Source of the DNA: Perlabentimonas gracilis
GTDB lineage: Bacteria; Bacteroidota; Bacteroidia; Bacteroidales; Tenuifilaceae
Length of the DNA: 64,000 nt
Direction of reading: 5' to 3'
NCBI RefSeq assembly: GCF_011174675.1
Contig: NZ_JAANIG010000013.1
Location: forward strand, 1-64,000
Below are positions 38,527-49,439 of this stretch, in pieces. Each line of letters begins with the position of its first letter. Position 1 is the stretch's first letter. The translations under genes and the position numbers were made by a program. The notes below the pieces were generated by a model. It made no database searches. It worked only from the letters and a program-made list of their open reading frames with translations, and had not been told where the DNA came from.

Positions 38527-40386
38527 CTACCTGCCAAGATATACTAATAGTACATTTATATCGCTAGGTGAAACGCCGGGGATCCTACTTGCTTGACCAA
38601 TGGTTTGCGGCTTTTGCTTCTCTAACTTCTGGCGAGCCTCTGTACTTAACGATTGTAGTCGCTGGTATTCTAAATCATTTGGAATTTTTACGTATTCTAA
38701 CCGTTGCAACTTGTCAGCTATTTGTTTTTCCCTTTCTATGTAGCCACCATATTTAATTCTTATCTCGGCGGATTCAATTATTTCGTTAGAATAATTATCT
38801 AATTGTATCGTATTAAGCAATTGGAGCAGTTGCTTTAAAGGAACCTCTGGTCTTAGAGCAACGTCAATCAATTTCCGGGATTGTGATATGGGTTGTGAGC
38901 CTAGTTTCTCAAGAAATGGATTTACCTGTAATGGTTTGATGCTCTCTTTCTTTATATAGTTAAAGAGATCGTTAATTCTTTGGTATTTCTGGCCGTATGA
39001 ATTGAAGTCAACTTCGTTTACTAGTCCAATTTTATATCCCAATGGGGTTAACCTTTCGTCTGCATTATCTTGGCGGAGTAAAACTCTATACTCGGCTCTA
39101 CTTGTAAACATTCGATAAGGCTCGTCAACACCTTTGGTTATTAAATCGTCAATTAAAACTCCTATGTAGGCTTCATCGCGCGATAGAACAATTGCCTCCT
39201 CTCCCATGCACTTGCGCGCTGCGTTTATACCTGCCATCAAACCCTGTGCTGCCGCCTCCTCGTACCCTGTTGTACCATTTATTTGTCCTGCAAAGTATAA
39301 ACCTTCTACCGTTTTTGTTTCTAAAGAGTGTTTAAGTTGTGTTGGGGGGAAATAATCGTATTCAATTGCATAACCAGGGCGTAGGATATGTACTTCCTCA
39401 AATCCTTCGATAGTTCGAAGCGCATCGAATTGTATATTTGCTGGTAGAGATGAACTAAAACCATTCAAATACATCTCGTAGGTTTTTTCACCTTCGGGCT
39501 CAAGAAAGAGTTGGTGTGAAGTTTTGTCGGCAAAAGTGCGTAGCTTGTCTTCGATACTTGGGCAGTACCTAGGCCCTATTCCCTGAATGGTTCCTGTAAA
39601 TAATGGGCTTGAATCGAATCCAGTTCTAAGTATGTCATGTACCTCCTGTGATGTATGGGCAATATAACAACTACGCTGCACTAAGGTATTTGGCCCTTTT
39701 GTTCTAAACGAGAAATACCGCTCCTCTGTCTCGCCCTTTTGTTCAATCAGCTTTGAGTAGTTTACCGTTCTACCATCGATACGAACGGGTGTTCCTGTTT
39801 TCATTCTCCCAACCTCAAAACCAAAGTTTAAAAGTTGCTCCGAAATTCCAACAGAGGATTTCTCTCCTACCCTTCCCCCAGAAAAGTTTACGTCCCCTAC
39901 ATGTATTTTTCCGCTTAAGAATGTACCATTAGTTAGAATTACAGTTTTGGAACTAATTGTAATACCTAACTTTGTTTTAACGCCTACTATACTATTACTA
40001 TTAAAAACCAATTCCACAACGCTATCTTGCCAAAGGTAAAGATTAGGAATAGTTTCAAGCGTATCGCGCCATAGCTGGGAAAATACCATTCGGTCGCATT
40101 GAGCCCTTGGGCTCCACATAGCTGGTCCCTTAGACCTATTTAGCATTCGGAATTGTATTGAAGACTGATCGGTTATTTGCGCCGATAAACCACCAATTGC
40201 ATCTATTTCGCGTAGTATCTGCCCCTTTCCTACCCCGCCCATTGCAGGATTACAGCTCATTTGAGCCATCTTAGAGAGATCCATCGAAATTAATAATACA
40301 CTTACACCTAGTTTTGCTGCAGCAGCCGATGCTTCGCATCCTGCATGTCCACCTCCAACTACAATAACATCAAATTCCTTTAACAT
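38527..40386 (-). CDS. mnmG: tRNA uridine-5-carboxymethylaminomethyl modification enzyme
   Basis: A 619-residue flavoprotein that, with MnmE, modifies U34 of certain tRNAs. The FAD-binding Rossmann motif [12 protein letters not shown] (residues 9-20) is intact, as are the family blocks [37 protein letters not shown] and [14 protein letters not shown]. The C-terminal helical domain for MnmE and tRNA contact is complete. Length is normal. Its first 17 bases overlap the end of ybeY, so translation is probably coupled. The parS-like sites follow directly. Confidence 0.97.
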   Translation of the reverse strand: MLKEFDVIVVGGGHAGCEASAAAAKLGVSVLLISMDLSKMAQMSCNPAMGGVGKGQILREIDAIGGLSAQITDQSSIQFRMLNRSKGPAMWSPRAQCDRMVFSQLWRDTLETIPNLYLWQDSVVELVFNSNSIVGVKTKLGITISSKTVILTNGTFLSGKIHVGDVNFSGGRVGEKSSVGISEQLLNFGFEVGRMKTGTPVRIDGRTVNYSKLIEQKGETEERYFSFRTKGPNTLVQRSCYIAHTSQEVHDILRTGFDSSPLFTGTIQGIGPRYCPSIEDKLRTFADKTSHQLFLEPEGEKTYEMYLNGFSSSLPANIQFDALRTIEGFEEVHILRPGYAIEYDYFPPTQLKHSLETKTVEGLYFAGQINGTTGYEEAAAQGLMAGINAARKCMGEEAIVLSRDEAYIGVLIDDLITKGVDEPYRMFTSRAEYRVLLRQDNADERLTPLGYKIGLVNEVDFNSYGQKYQRINDLFNYIKKESIKPLQVNPFLEKLGSQPISQSRKLIDVALRPEVPLKQLLQLLNTIQLDNYSNEIIESAEIRIKYGGYIEREKQIADKLQRLEYVKIPNDLEYQRLQSLSTEARQKLEKQKPQTIGQASRIPGVSPSDINVLLVYLGR

Positions 40387-40813
40387 CCTTAGTTAACCTA
40401 TTAAGAAGTTCAAGACTTTTATCCTCATTAAGCCTCATTTCTTTTTGTTCAATATCAGTTGAGTCGCTATACCCAACAAGGTGTAAAACACCGTGTACCA
40501 TAACTCGGTTCAATTCTCGTATGAAAGTTTGTTTAAATTTTTTGGCGTTGTCGTCTACAGTATGTATGCTTATGTACATATCTGCAGATATAATATTATT
40601 TACTGTATAGGGAAAAGTAATTATATCGGTATAGTAATTATGATTAAGATACTGGATGTTTACCTTAAGGATTTCCGCGTCGGAACAAAAGATGTAATTA
40701 ATATCACCAACCTTAAAATTGTAGCTGGCTATTACCTCTCCTATCCATTTCTTAATTATACGCTTTTGGGGTAGATTAAAATCTACATCAACGGTATGGA
40801 AAAGAATTGGCAC
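40370..40813 (-). CDS. ybeY: Endoribonuclease YbeY (rRNA maturation)
   Basis: A 147-residue single-domain metalloprotein needed for 16S rRNA 3'-end maturation and ribosome quality control. The metal motif appears as [14 protein letters not shown]. The first two zinc ligands are present, while the third histidine of the usual HGxLHLxGYDH is replaced, as in many Bacteroidota homologues. Upstream, the strand DIITFPY (for DVLSFP) matches the family. It is followed by mnmG with a 17-base overlap and preceded, 11 bases away, by the anti-sigma-type ATPase gene. Confidence 0.9.
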   Translation of the reverse strand: MPILFHTVDVDFNLPQKRIIKKWIGEVIASYNFKVGDINYIFCSDAEILKVNIQYLNHNYYTDIITFPYTVNNIISADMYISIHTVDDNAKKFKQTFIRELNRVMVHGVLHLVGYSDSTDIEQKEMRLNEDKSLELLNRLTKDVKGI

Positions 40814-40824
40814 TTGTAAAAATT

Positions 40825-41220
40825 CTAGATATGAAAAATTAATTCGACTTTAGACCCATTATCGTCGAACTCGATGCTGTCGGCTAGATTTCTCATCAAA
40901 AAGACACCTCTACCTGAAACATTCTCTATATTTTCTGGTCGGGTTGGGTCTGGTATGTCGTGGTAGTTGAAACCGGGGCCTTGGTCTTTAACATAAATAT
41001 GAATGCTAGAGTCGTTTATCTGAAAGGCTACATCTACGGTTTTACTAATATCATATTTGTTACCGTGTGTAATTGAATTATTAACTGCTTCTATGGTAGC
41101 TATCAGTATTTTACCGTAAATGTCGGATGATAATTTACATTGCTCAGAAATTTCATCCACCAATTTTTCAATGTGGGTGATATTATCGAGTGTTGATTGT
41201 ATGCTAATCGATTTTTTCAT
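40825..41220 (-). CDS. Anti-sigma factor-type ATP-binding protein (RsbW/SpoIIAB-like)
   Basis: A 131-residue protein that is just a GHKL ATPase domain. It has the N-box EAVNNSITHGN, the G1 box KDQGPGFNYHDIPDP and the G2 box GRGVFLMRNLADSIEF. Proteins of this kind are serine kinases of partner-switching systems or inhibitors of regulators, but no sigma factor or anti-sigma antagonist gene is next to it. It has no membrane or receiver domain. It lies between the EnvC-like gene (77 bases) and ybeY (11 bases), a placement suggesting co-expression with ybeY-mnmG. Its target is unknown. Confidence 0.85.
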   Translation of the reverse strand: MKKSISIQSTLDNITHIEKLVDEISEQCKLSSDIYGKILIATIEAVNNSITHGNKYDISKTVDVAFQINDSSIHIYVKDQGPGFNYHDIPDPTRPENIENVSGRGVFLMRNLADSIEFDDNGSKVELIFHI

Positions 41221-41297
41221 ATAAGTATCTATATCTCAAGTTGCTTATACTAGGTTTAAAGGATAATGTTTCGAAAAGAGTTACGAAATTATAAATA

Positions 41298-42473
41298 TTA
41301 CGGCAAAATCCATTCTATTGGATTTAAAATGACGTTTTCTTTCCAAATTTGCAACTTGTATACTGCGCTTGATGTTTTAGTATCGTTGTACACTTCGCCT
41401 ATTACCTGTTGGGCTGTTACACGGTCGCCAACCTTAACTTGTACTTTAATTAAATTTGAATAAACCGTTACAAAGTCTCCATGCCGAACTAGAACTGCTA
41501 TATTCTGACCAGGAATTGATACTATTTTCCGAACCTCGCCCTCGAAAATGGCTTTTACCTTTTCGTTTGCTTTGGTACTAATATCAATGCCATTGTTTCG
41601 AATTTTAATTCCCTTTAGCACGGGATGGTTGTGCTCACCAAACTCGCTTACAACAACCCCCGAAGATGTGGGCCATGGTAATTTACCTTTATTACCGGCA
41701 AAACCATCCGATATTCTTAAGTAACGAGCATCACGTATTTGTGTTTTGGCATTTCTTGCTTCCTCGGCAATTAGCTCAGCAATTGCCTTATCAAGAGCTT
41801 CCATCGCTTTCTTTCGCTCCTCAACCTCTTTTCGCAGCTGTGTTTCTCGCTGTTGCAAATTTTTAACTGAAGAGGTGTACTGGCGCTCCTGTCGATTAAG
41901 ATTAGTAATCTCATCGGCCTTTTGCTCTCTCGATTGGGCCAACCGATTACGGTTTTGCGACACCTTAGCAAGCTCGTCTTCTATTGCCTGTTGTGTTTGT
42001 ACTATTTCCTGTGCTTGCTTTTCGCGAAAGCGTAGAAATTGTTGATAAAACCGCATTCTTCGATAGGCTTGGTTAAAATCTGCTGAGGAGAAAATAAAAA
42101 CCAATATTTGCATGTCGGAACGGTTGCGTTGTGCAAATCGAATTAGTTTGGCATACTCATTCTTTAAGTTATGTAAATCGTTTTGGTATGCTTTTACCAA
42201 TAGTGATTTGTCCTCAATCTCAATCTCCAATAAGTTAATTTGCTTTTCGATGTCGTTAATTAAATTTTTACGTAGAGTAAGCTGACGTTTTAATATATTT
42301 AAATTATTTAATGATTGCTCCCGCTCCTTCTCTGTACGTTGAAGCAATTGAGTAGACTCTTTTAATTCGCGTTGAGTACGCTCCTTGCGTTCCTCAAGTT
42401 CCTTAATTGTTTGACCAAAAACGGAAGAAGAGAAAAAGAGTAGAAATAATATTAATGCAAAAATTCTATTCAT
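41298..42473 (-). CDS. EnvC-like murein hydrolase activator (degenerate M23/LytM domain)
   Basis: A 391-residue exported protein: a signal peptide (to about residue 20), a long coiled coil rich in Glu, Arg and Gln (about 22-240), and a C-terminal LytM/M23 domain (about 270-390). The zinc ligands are not the usual set. The position of HxxxD reads NNGIDIS, and the final HxH region reads VRHGDFVTVYSNL with only one His. This fits an EnvC-type activator that opens cell-wall amidases during division rather than a hydrolase. The gene overlaps the DUF4292 gene by eight bases. Confidence 0.88.
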   Translation of the reverse strand: MNRIFALILFLLFFSSSVFGQTIKELEERKERTQRELKESTQLLQRTEKEREQSLNNLNILKRQLTLRKNLINDIEKQINLLEIEIEDKSLLVKAYQNDLHNLKNEYAKLIRFAQRNRSDMQILVFIFSSADFNQAYRRMRFYQQFLRFREKQAQEIVQTQQAIEDELAKVSQNRNRLAQSREQKADEITNLNRQERQYTSSVKNLQQRETQLRKEVEERKKAMEALDKAIAELIAEEARNAKTQIRDARYLRISDGFAGNKGKLPWPTSSGVVVSEFGEHNHPVLKGIKIRNNGIDISTKANEKVKAIFEGEVRKIVSIPGQNIAVLVRHGDFVTVYSNLIKVQVKVGDRVTAQQVIGEVYNDTKTSSAVYKLQIWKENVILNPIEWILP

Positions 42474-43221
42474 TTTCAGTTGTCAAAATTTTTAAGGGAA
42501 TTAAAGAGTCATACTGAAAAATTGCAGGTATATTAATCTGTAAGTGTTTTATGTCGTATTCTAGCTCAAACTCCATTGGTTGATTATTAAAATCAACTAA
42601 AATATTAGTCACCTGAGGGAATGGAAACTCAGATGCTTTATTATACACATATCGGGAGGTAAGCCTTTGATTGGTTGAAGTATTCGTGATATCTACAAAG
42701 CTTAATCTGCCATTTGAATTAAACTCAAATTTTGATTTTATATCATCTATTGAAACGTCTGATAAATTCGATACATTAAAAAGGGCGTGTAGAAAACTAG
42801 CGGTGTCGCTAGCAGAAACATCGCAAGCTCCAAAAAGTATTCGTTGAATGCCATTAAGAGTTAAAGGTATACCAATTGAAGAATGTAAGTAGCTATATGA
42901 CATATCAAATCCAGAATTTTGTTGTATATCAATAACTTTCAATCCTTCGGAATCGAACAGTACATTTGCTAGGGGTTTTCGTAAATTTGATAGTATTGTA
43001 ATATGGATAAATTTATCTCTGTGTGCTGCTAAATTGGCTCGATGAGTACGTAAGTGGCCATCGGTATCAATTCTGAGTATGGAACGTTCAAACTGGGTTG
43101 ATACAATCCTTGTTTTCGAATCGTAACTATAATTTTCAATATGACTAGTTGTTACGCTCCTTGTGCAATTGTAACACACAAGGCTTAGCAGTAACAATAA
43201 AATTAATAGGTTACGGTACAT
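42466..43221 (-). CDS. DUF4292 lipoprotein
   Basis: A 251-residue protein with an N-terminal hydrophobic core ending in cysteines (Cys16 or Cys19), so probably a lipoprotein. The rest is mostly beta-strand, with repeated hydrophobic/polar alternation (ILRIDTDGHLRTHRANLAAHRDKFIHITIL) as in LolA/LolB-like folds. It matches the Bacteroidota DUF4292 family, which has no proven function. It overlaps both neighbours (11 bases with the TPR gene, eight with the EnvC-like gene), so the run dut-TPR-DUF4292-envC is one transcript. Confidence 0.85.
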   Translation of the reverse strand: MYRNLLILLLLLSLVCYNCTRSVTTSHIENYSYDSKTRIVSTQFERSILRIDTDGHLRTHRANLAAHRDKFIHITILSNLRKPLANVLFDSEGLKVIDIQQNSGFDMSYSYLHSSIGIPLTLNGIQRILFGACDVSASDTASFLHALFNVSNLSDVSIDDIKSKFEFNSNGRLSFVDITNTSTNQRLTSRYVYNKASEFPFPQVTNILVDFNNQPMEFELEYDIKHLQINIPAIFQYDSLIPLKILTTENE

Positions 43222-44911
43222 ACGTTCTAGTTCTTAGTTTTTCATCTAATCTATCGCTTCCCTCTCCTATCTCCTTAGCCTTCATCCAGTAAATGTAAGC
43301 ATTTTCTTTGTTCCCAGTTTTATAAAGGGCATCACCATAGTGTTCATTTATTACAGCGCTTGTGCTTCCACTTTTGGCAATGGCATTTCGTAGTACTTCG
43401 CGTGCTTTTTCATACTCGCCCATTTGGAATAAAACCCACCCTTTGGTATCAATATATGTACTATTATTTGGTTCTAAATCAACAGCTTTTGTACTCATCT
43501 CTAGAGCCTTGGTCAAATTCTTTTTGGTGAGCGATAGGTAGTAACTGTAATTATTTAAAATTCTGGCATTGTTAGGATCATACTGCAAGCTCTTGTCGTA
43601 TGCGGTGAACGCGTCACTTAAATTGTTTATCTTATAGTGCATATCTCCAAGGGTGCCGTACATTTCCGATTTATCTTCCTTCTTAACATTGTCTACTCCT
43701 TGTGATAGAACAAAAATTGCATTCTCGGTATCGTTCAACTCATCGAGCACCAAGGCTTGAAAAATGTAGAAAATAGACTGTTCAGGAAACTGCTTACTTG
43801 CCTTAATGGAGTTATAAATTACAAGCTCCTTTCGCTGCATTGAGAAGTCGAAAGAAATTAACTTTTCCCATCGGGCGGGGTTTTCCTCATCAAGTAGAGT
43901 TAATATTTGAAGAGATTCGCGGGCCTTAGGAAACTTTCTACGCCTAATAAAATGTTCGAAAGAGAGTTCGTGTACATAGATATTATCGGGATGTTGTGAT
44001 AAAGCGGTATCAATAAGTTGATCTAGTGGCTCACCATAGTTATTGTAAATAGATTGTTCGAACAGGAGCGGGTAAAATAAGCGCACCTTCTCATCGGGGT
44101 TTACGTTAGCATTAGTGTATAAACTGGTGAGGACTTCTAAGGCATCACCATAACTTCCAATTTCTAAATATCTTTGATATAGCTCAATCTGCGGTTGGGG
44201 GAAAGTGCTATCCATTGCAATTGCTTCATAAATATCAGCAAAGGCAGTGCTATCCTCACCCATTTTAAAATGGATCTCGCTGCGGTAAAGCAAATACAAT
44301 GGGTTGGCTGTTTCTATGTTCAAAATTCCATCAACCTCAGCAAGAGCGTTATCAAGACTATTGGTCTCTATTAAAATTCTTAATCGTGTTTCGGCTAAAC
44401 GTGTGTTGTACCCTAATTGCTCCTCTAGGCTGTTAAGAATAGATACTGCTTGGTCAAAATTTTTCTGTTCACTTTGCAATAGAGCAAGCTGAAATTGATG
44501 GTTAATATTTAACGAATCAATTAATACAAGCTGTTGTTGATTGGTTAAGGCTTTATCGAACATTTGTTGATTAATGTACAGCATACCAAGGAGTGAACGA
44601 TAGTACTTGTTGATTGGGCTTAATTCAACTGCTTTCTCTAAATTTACAATTGCAGAATCAACTTCGCCAATCATATTGTACGAAATTGCTAATTCGTAGT
44701 ATATGGCGTCATTGTTTGGTTCCAATATTTTTGCAATTTCTAAATTACTGAGAGCATCCTCATAGTTACCGTACAATCGGTTTTGGATGCCTTCGTAATA
44801 ATGCAGAAAAGGGCCTACTTTACTATAAACCTTTTTGTTAACAGGTGCTTTTTGTGTAAAACAGCCTGATAAAAAAACAGATATAAATACTACAAATACT
44901 AATCGTTGCAT
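43211..44911 (-). CDS. Tetratricopeptide repeat lipoprotein
   Basis: A 566-residue protein with a lipoprotein signal (LSGC, Cys17). Most of the chain is TPR repeats, for example NYEDALSNLEIAKILEPNND, AIVNLEKAVELSPINKYYR and a long C-terminal set (AFTAYDKSLQYDPNNARIL, LTKALEMSTKAVDLEPNN). It lies in the outer-membrane/periplasm space and is likely to act as a scaffold in envelope or lipopolysaccharide assembly, judged by its partners: dut and a polysaccharide flippase upstream, DUF4292 and EnvC downstream. No catalytic motif. It ends 11 bases inside the DUF4292 gene. Confidence 0.88.
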   Translation of the reverse strand: MQRLVFVVFISVFLSGCFTQKAPVNKKVYSKVGPFLHYYEGIQNRLYGNYEDALSNLEIAKILEPNNDAIYYELAISYNMIGEVDSAIVNLEKAVELSPINKYYRSLLGMLYINQQMFDKALTNQQQLVLIDSLNINHQFQLALLQSEQKNFDQAVSILNSLEEQLGYNTRLAETRLRILIETNSLDNALAEVDGILNIETANPLYLLYRSEIHFKMGEDSTAFADIYEAIAMDSTFPQPQIELYQRYLEIGSYGDALEVLTSLYTNANVNPDEKVRLFYPLLFEQSIYNNYGEPLDQLIDTALSQHPDNIYVHELSFEHFIRRRKFPKARESLQILTLLDEENPARWEKLISFDFSMQRKELVIYNSIKASKQFPEQSIFYIFQALVLDELNDTENAIFVLSQGVDNVKKEDKSEMYGTLGDMHYKINNLSDAFTAYDKSLQYDPNNARILNNYSYYLSLTKKNLTKALEMSTKAVDLEPNNSTYIDTKGWVLFQMGEYEKAREVLRNAIAKSGSTSAVINEHYGDALYKTGNKENAYIYWMKAKEIGEGSDRLDEKLRTRTYVP

Positions 44912-44916
44912 AAAAC

Positions 44917-45351
44917 TTATTTTACTCCAGTATGACCAAACCCACCTGCACCTCTTTCAGTTGATTCTAGCTCTTCAACTTCAACCCAAGCAATCGATTC
45001 ATGCTTAGCAATAACCATTTGGCAAATTCTTTCACCGTCCTCAATTATTGCAGTGGTGTTGCTCAAATTAACAATAATTACTCCAATTTCTCCGCGATAA
45101 TCGGCATCAATAGTTCCAGGAGAATTCAGTATGGTAAGACCTTTCTTGAGCGCTAAGCCGCTACGGGGCCGAATTTGTGCCTCGTAACCTACAGGTAGTT
45201 CAATAAATAGGCCAGTGGGTACTAACTTTCGTTCAAAAGGTTCTAAGGATATTGGTGACTCAATATTTGCACGAATATCCATACCAGCACTTTGACTTGT
45301 AGTATACTTTGGTAGATGGTGCTTAGATCTATTTACAACTCTTACTTTCAT
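44917..45351 (-). CDS. dut: dUTP diphosphatase
   Basis: A 144-residue trimeric dUTPase, converting dUTP to dUMP and keeping uracil out of DNA. The five motifs are in order: [19 protein letters not shown], the substrate loop [17 protein letters not shown] (with catalytic Asp), RICQMVIAK and the C-terminal lid [11 protein letters not shown]. Length and spacing are normal. It overlaps the flippase gene by four bases and lies five bases before the TPR gene. Confidence 0.97.
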   Translation of the reverse strand: MKVRVVNRSKHHLPKYTTSQSAGMDIRANIESPISLEPFERKLVPTGLFIELPVGYEAQIRPRSGLALKKGLTILNSPGTIDADYRGEIGVIIVNLSNTTAIIEDGERICQMVIAKHESIAWVEVEELESTERGAGGFGHTGVK

Positions 45352-46817
45352 TTATTTATACCTTTTAAAATGTTTAAAATTGGGAGGTTATCAACTTTTA
45401 CAACAACAAAGATAAAAGTTAAAATCAAACCTAAACGAAATACGAATGAAAGGGGATAATTGGGAATATTTACAAAATATCCTATAAGGAAAAGTAGTAT
45501 TGCACTAAATATGAATATTAAAAATTTTCTTACTTGGTATGGAACAGGATAATGCTTTTGACCACCGTAGTAACAAACAATCGACATTGTAACATAACAA
45601 ATAAGTTTGGCAATAGCTGCGCCATAATAACCAATAATAGGTATTAGTAAAATATACAAAGTGACTGTAACAAAGGCACCAATAAATGTATACACTATTC
45701 CCTGCCAAGTTCGGTTAGTTACCTTAAACCAAATGCTAAAGTTTATATATAAACCCAAAAATAAATTCGATAGTAATAAAATGGGGACTACATCTATTCC
45801 TTCACGAAAACCTTTGCCAATTAAAACCTGAAAAATTTCTGTAAACAAACCTACTCCCATAAAAATAAGTAAAGCAAAGGCTAGAAAATATTTAGTAAGA
45901 TTTGCGTACTTATCGGGGGAGTCCTTATCGTCGATATTGGAAAAGATAAAAGGTTCTACAGCATAGCGGTACATTTGGATAAAAAGTGTCATTAGTACAG
46001 CGAGCTTGGCATTGGCTCCATAAATCCCAAGTTGGTAGAGAGGATTAGTTTCGGGATTGGCCAAGTACTTTAAGAAAATACGATCGAAAAATTCGTTTGA
46101 TGATCCTCCTAGGCCACTAATTAACAAAGGGAAAGAGTATACAAAAAGTATTTTTAAACGACTAAAACTAAAAGTTGTTGGTAGTAAACCAGGAATAAAA
46201 AATATAATAAGGGTTGATACGACTGTACCAATTAGATTGCTAACAAATATGTAGTTTATACCAAAACTAGGGTTATATACTCCGATGGTTTCAAAAATTT
46301 CGAATCGCGGACAAATAACAAGAAAAAAGAAGTTAAATGCTACATTTAGAGCAACACCCAAAATTTTAATAAGTGCAAACGTATATGGTCTATTTAATAG
46401 TCTTAGCTTTGCAAAGGGTATGGTTGAAAAGGCATCTAGACCAATTATTGCTGCCATTAGCACAACATACTCTGGATTGTTTGGATAACCAATAAAGCCC
46501 ACTATACTTTTAGAAAATAGCGAGGTAAAAAGGATAAAAACAGAACTACTGAATAGCAGCGAGATAAATGCTGTGGAGTAGGTTACATCTGAATCCTTTT
46601 CCTGTGATGAGAATCTAAAAAAACCTGTTTCCATCCCATATGTAAGGAGAACGATAAGAACAGCCAAATAGGCATACATCTCGGTAACAACGCCGTACTC
46701 CTCCTGCATAAATACGCGGGTGTGCAGAGGAACCAAAAGGTAATTTAAAAGACGGGGAACAACGCTACTTAATCCATAAATAGCAGTGTGTCCAGCAATT
46801 CTCTTTAAATAGTTCAT
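45348..46817 (-). CDS. Polysaccharide biosynthesis flippase (MATE/Wzx-like)
   Basis: A 489-residue membrane protein with about 14 hydrophobic segments and no large soluble domain. The start, [47 protein letters not shown], is that of the MVF/Wzx family, which flips lipid-linked glycans across the inner membrane. Asn, Tyr and Lys content is higher than in neighbours, as usual for this class. It leads the run dut-TPR-DUF4292-envC with a four-base overlap. Substrate unknown; likely a lipid-linked oligosaccharide. Confidence 0.88.
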   Translation of the reverse strand: MNYLKRIAGHTAIYGLSSVVPRLLNYLLVPLHTRVFMQEEYGVVTEMYAYLAVLIVLLTYGMETGFFRFSSQEKDSDVTYSTAFISLLFSSSVFILFTSLFSKSIVGFIGYPNNPEYVVLMAAIIGLDAFSTIPFAKLRLLNRPYTFALIKILGVALNVAFNFFFLVICPRFEIFETIGVYNPSFGINYIFVSNLIGTVVSTLIIFFIPGLLPTTFSFSRLKILFVYSFPLLISGLGGSSNEFFDRIFLKYLANPETNPLYQLGIYGANAKLAVLMTLFIQMYRYAVEPFIFSNIDDKDSPDKYANLTKYFLAFALLIFMGVGLFTEIFQVLIGKGFREGIDVVPILLLSNLFLGLYINFSIWFKVTNRTWQGIVYTFIGAFVTVTLYILLIPIIGYYGAAIAKLICYVTMSIVCYYGGQKHYPVPYQVRKFLIFIFSAILLFLIGYFVNIPNYPLSFVFRLGLILTFIFVVVKVDNLPILNILKGINK

Positions 46818-46926
46818 TAATAAATTTAAAAATTATTAATAGGTACGTTACTATATTAGCGGGTGAAGATAAGCTTATTAAGCATTATCATCTCTTAAGT
46901 TTTGCAGCAATTCTTTAGAAAATGAA

Positions 46927-49218
46927 TCAATACTGCAAACTTGACTTATTGAAAAGAATGTAACCAAAATTAAAAGTGAAATATAACTGTTTAACCTCCT
47001 TCGGATAGTAGTGCAGTGAGGCACTTATGGGCCCTACAGGAGTGTGGTACACCAAGCTGGTTGAACTCATAAAAAATCTGTCTTTAAATGGCTCTCCGTA
47101 ATATGGTGTAAAATCCTCACTGTTGCGAAGTGTTATCCTATACGGTTGGAATAAATATAACTCTGTTCGCAATGATATATCATTAGAAATATTAAAAACG
47201 GGTACTAATCCAACACCCATATATTTATCAGCATGAAAGTACTTAATAAATTGGGTTTTACTATGTGGAGTTGGCGTAAATCCAGGGGAACTTAGCATTG
47301 TTGAAGAGTAGTTCACAAAAAATGGTCTATTTGTAAATGTCAAATCAACGTAAACACCTAATGATATTCGATTGGGTACAACAGGATAGTACTTATGAAC
47401 GTTTAATCGTGCCGACATCCATTCATGGTAAAGAAAATCATCGATCCTACTAGGACTGGTGCTACCAGGTTTATGTTCTTCTCGTGCAGTTACGTATCCA
47501 ACGTTTAAACTAATGCTGTGCCCCTGGGTTGGAAAGAGTTTTTGGGTAAAGTTGTTAATTTCGTAACCTATACCAACATTAGTAAAGATTAGAAAAGTAT
47601 GGTCGGGTGTATCATTAAGCCTAAAATTATCTACCTGATAGTACTCATAATCATTCTCACCTGCATTTATATTTAAATTTAAAACAGAATTCGGTTTTGT
47701 TGGAAAGCCAAATTGCAAACGGCCAAAACGTTCCTTTTTAATAAGATAAGGAGGCTTAACGTCTTCAAAAAAAGGATCGGTGGTTGAACTATAGTAGTCG
47801 AACCTATTCAATATACCAGAAAGTTGGATATAAAAGGGTATTCGGGTTGGATAATCCTGACGAACTTTTGCTTGTGCACTACTGTATAACCGTCCAAAGT
47901 ATGAATTAATGCTAAATAGTGTTGGGCTTTTTCTAAATAACTTGTAGTCTATACCTAAAAAACCCTGATTTAAGCTGCTAGATGAGATATTACCTCCAAT
48001 GTGTAAATCAAATTCTGGTTGTAAGGAAACATTAAGATCTAAATCGAATAATTGCTTCTCATTTATGTAGATTGGTGTTGGGAAAATCCTGCTGATATAC
48101 TTATCCGAAACAAGTTTAAAATATTCAGATTTTAGCTGATTAAAATCTGTTGGAGAGGATTCTCGTCGAATTGATCTTATTACATACTCTAGCTGCGAAT
48201 CATTTAGTCCCTTTACTGTTATTTCGTCAAAGACCAAATCGGGTTGGTTTTTAATAAACTCTATGCGCTTCTGCAGCACTTCATCTAAAAAAACTCTTCT
48301 ACGTACAAGACTTTTAATGCTATCCATTAAGCTTAAGGTAGCTTCGTAACCCAAACGGCTAAGTTCTCGTGACTTGCTGAAATCAAGTAATGACAGATCC
48401 TCAACGTCGGAGTCTATAACGATTCCTAATGTATCAGGTATATCAAAATCTGTCATTCGCATAATCATATGTTCGAGCTGTAAAAAGGCATCGATTTCTC
48501 CAGGAGGTGGAGAATTTTGCGAAACCTTGCTTCCAATAATTACATCAGGCTTAAAATCTTCGTACATAACATCCCAAGGAAAATTGTTGTAAATTCCTCC
48601 ATCAAAAAGTGGTACACTATCAATTACAATGGGTCTGAAATAAAAGGGAAAGGTCATCGAAACCCTTACGGCATTGCTTAAACTACCATTGCGAAAAATT
48701 CTTGGTTTCTTATTATAAATATCAGCTCCTACTGCTCTAAAAGGTACCATCAGGCTATCAAAGTTATTGTTTGCTTTGGCACTGCCTGGTGCATAAATTG
48801 ACATAAAAGCAATATCCATTTGATGGGTAGGAATTAAATACGATGGTAGAATAGGCTTAAGCAAGTTCTCTTTACGTTTAAATGAAACAGAAAACATTCT
48901 AGAATCAAGTTCAGGCTTTTTAAAAAAGTATTTGTATTCTTCAGGTATAATCCCTCTACTCCATAAAAAAAATTGCTCCGATTCAAACTCCTCAAGCATC
49001 TGATCAGGAGTATACCCTATGGCATATAGACCTCCAACAATTGCTCCAATGCTAGTTCCGGTTACATAATCTATAGGTATTCCGTGTTCTTCAAGCGCTT
49101 GAATTACTCCAATATGTGCTAGACCTTTGGCTCCTCCTCCGCTAAGAACTAAACCTACTCTTTGTCCAAGGGTCAAATAAGGAAGAATGAAAAGCAAAAA
49201 AGTAACGATAAACTTCAT
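46927..49218 (-). CDS. Patatin-like phospholipase with C-terminal outer-membrane barrel
   Basis: A 763-residue protein beginning at the second in-frame ATG (49218). The ATG at 49296 would add 26 residues without signal-peptide features, while the later one opens with a good signal ([19 protein letters not shown]). The patatin domain has the oxyanion glycine loop [12 protein letters not shown], the serine elbow GTSIGAI and Asp in [15 protein letters not shown]-like segment ([21 protein letters not shown]) and a C-terminal beta-barrel follow. It matches the PlpD-type layout: secreted across the outer membrane by its own barrel and probably a phospholipase. A TATTTTTG box at 49234-49241 lies just upstream of this start. 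Confidence 0.87.
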   Translation of the reverse strand: MKFIVTFLLFILPYLTLGQRVGLVLSGGGAKGLAHIGVIQALEEHGIPIDYVTGTSIGAIVGGLYAIGYTPDQMLEEFESEQFFLWSRGIIPEEYKYFFKKPELDSRMFSVSFKRKENLLKPILPSYLIPTHQMDIAFMSIYAPGSAKANNNFDSLMVPFRAVGADIYNKKPRIFRNGSLSNAVRVSMTFPFYFRPIVIDSVPLFDGGIYNNFPWDVMYEDFKPDVIIGSKVSQNSPPPGEIDAFLQLEHMIMRMTDFDIPDTLGIVIDSDVEDLSLLDFSKSRELSRLGYEATLSLMDSIKSLVRRRVFLDEVLQKRIEFIKNQPDLVFDEITVKGLNDSQLEYVIRSIRRESSPTDFNQLKSEYFKLVSDKYISRIFPTPIYINEKQLFDLDLNVSLQPEFDLHIGGNISSSSLNQGFLGIDYKLFRKSPTLFSINSYFGRLYSSAQAKVRQDYPTRIPFYIQLSGILNRFDYYSSTTDPFFEDVKPPYLIKKERFGRLQFGFPTKPNSVLNLNINAGENDYEYYQVDNFRLNDTPDHTFLIFTNVGIGYEINNFTQKLFPTQGHSISLNVGYVTAREEHKPGSTSPSRIDDFLYHEWMSARLNVHKYYPVVPNRISLGVYVDLTFTNRPFFVNYSSTMLSSPGFTPTPHSKTQFIKYFHADKYMGVGLVPVFNISNDISLRTELYLFQPYRITLRNSEDFTPYYGEPFKDRFFMSSTSLVYHTPVGPISASLHYYPKEVKQLYFTFNFGYILFNKSSLQY

Positions 49219-49233
49219 TTTATGGTATTTATA

Positions 49234-49241
49234 CAAAAATA
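49234..49241 (-). promoter_or_regulatory. Possible promoter box of the patatin gene
   Basis: On the minus strand TATTTTTG matches TAnnTTTG. It lies about 16 bases before the chosen ATG at 49218, giving a very short leader, and no clear TTTG -33 box is seen. Weak support. Confidence 0.3.
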
Positions 49242-49439
49242 TATATAATTTGATCGCTAAAGAAAAACCTTTTCCTATTTTTGCTGAATGTATCAAAGGG
49301 ATAAATTTAACTCTCTAAATTATGATATTTGAAGGTAAAAGGTATAATTAATACGATCCATTAACGTATTAGTTGATCTTTACATTACTCCTTTCACCTT
49401 TTTTAATAAAAAAGTAATCACTTTCAAAAACTAAGAATT

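Noticed and set aside
49219-49296. Upstream ATG extending the patatin gene
   Set aside because: The extra 26 residues do not look like a signal peptide and overlap the probable promoter box; the ATG at 49218 gives a good signal.
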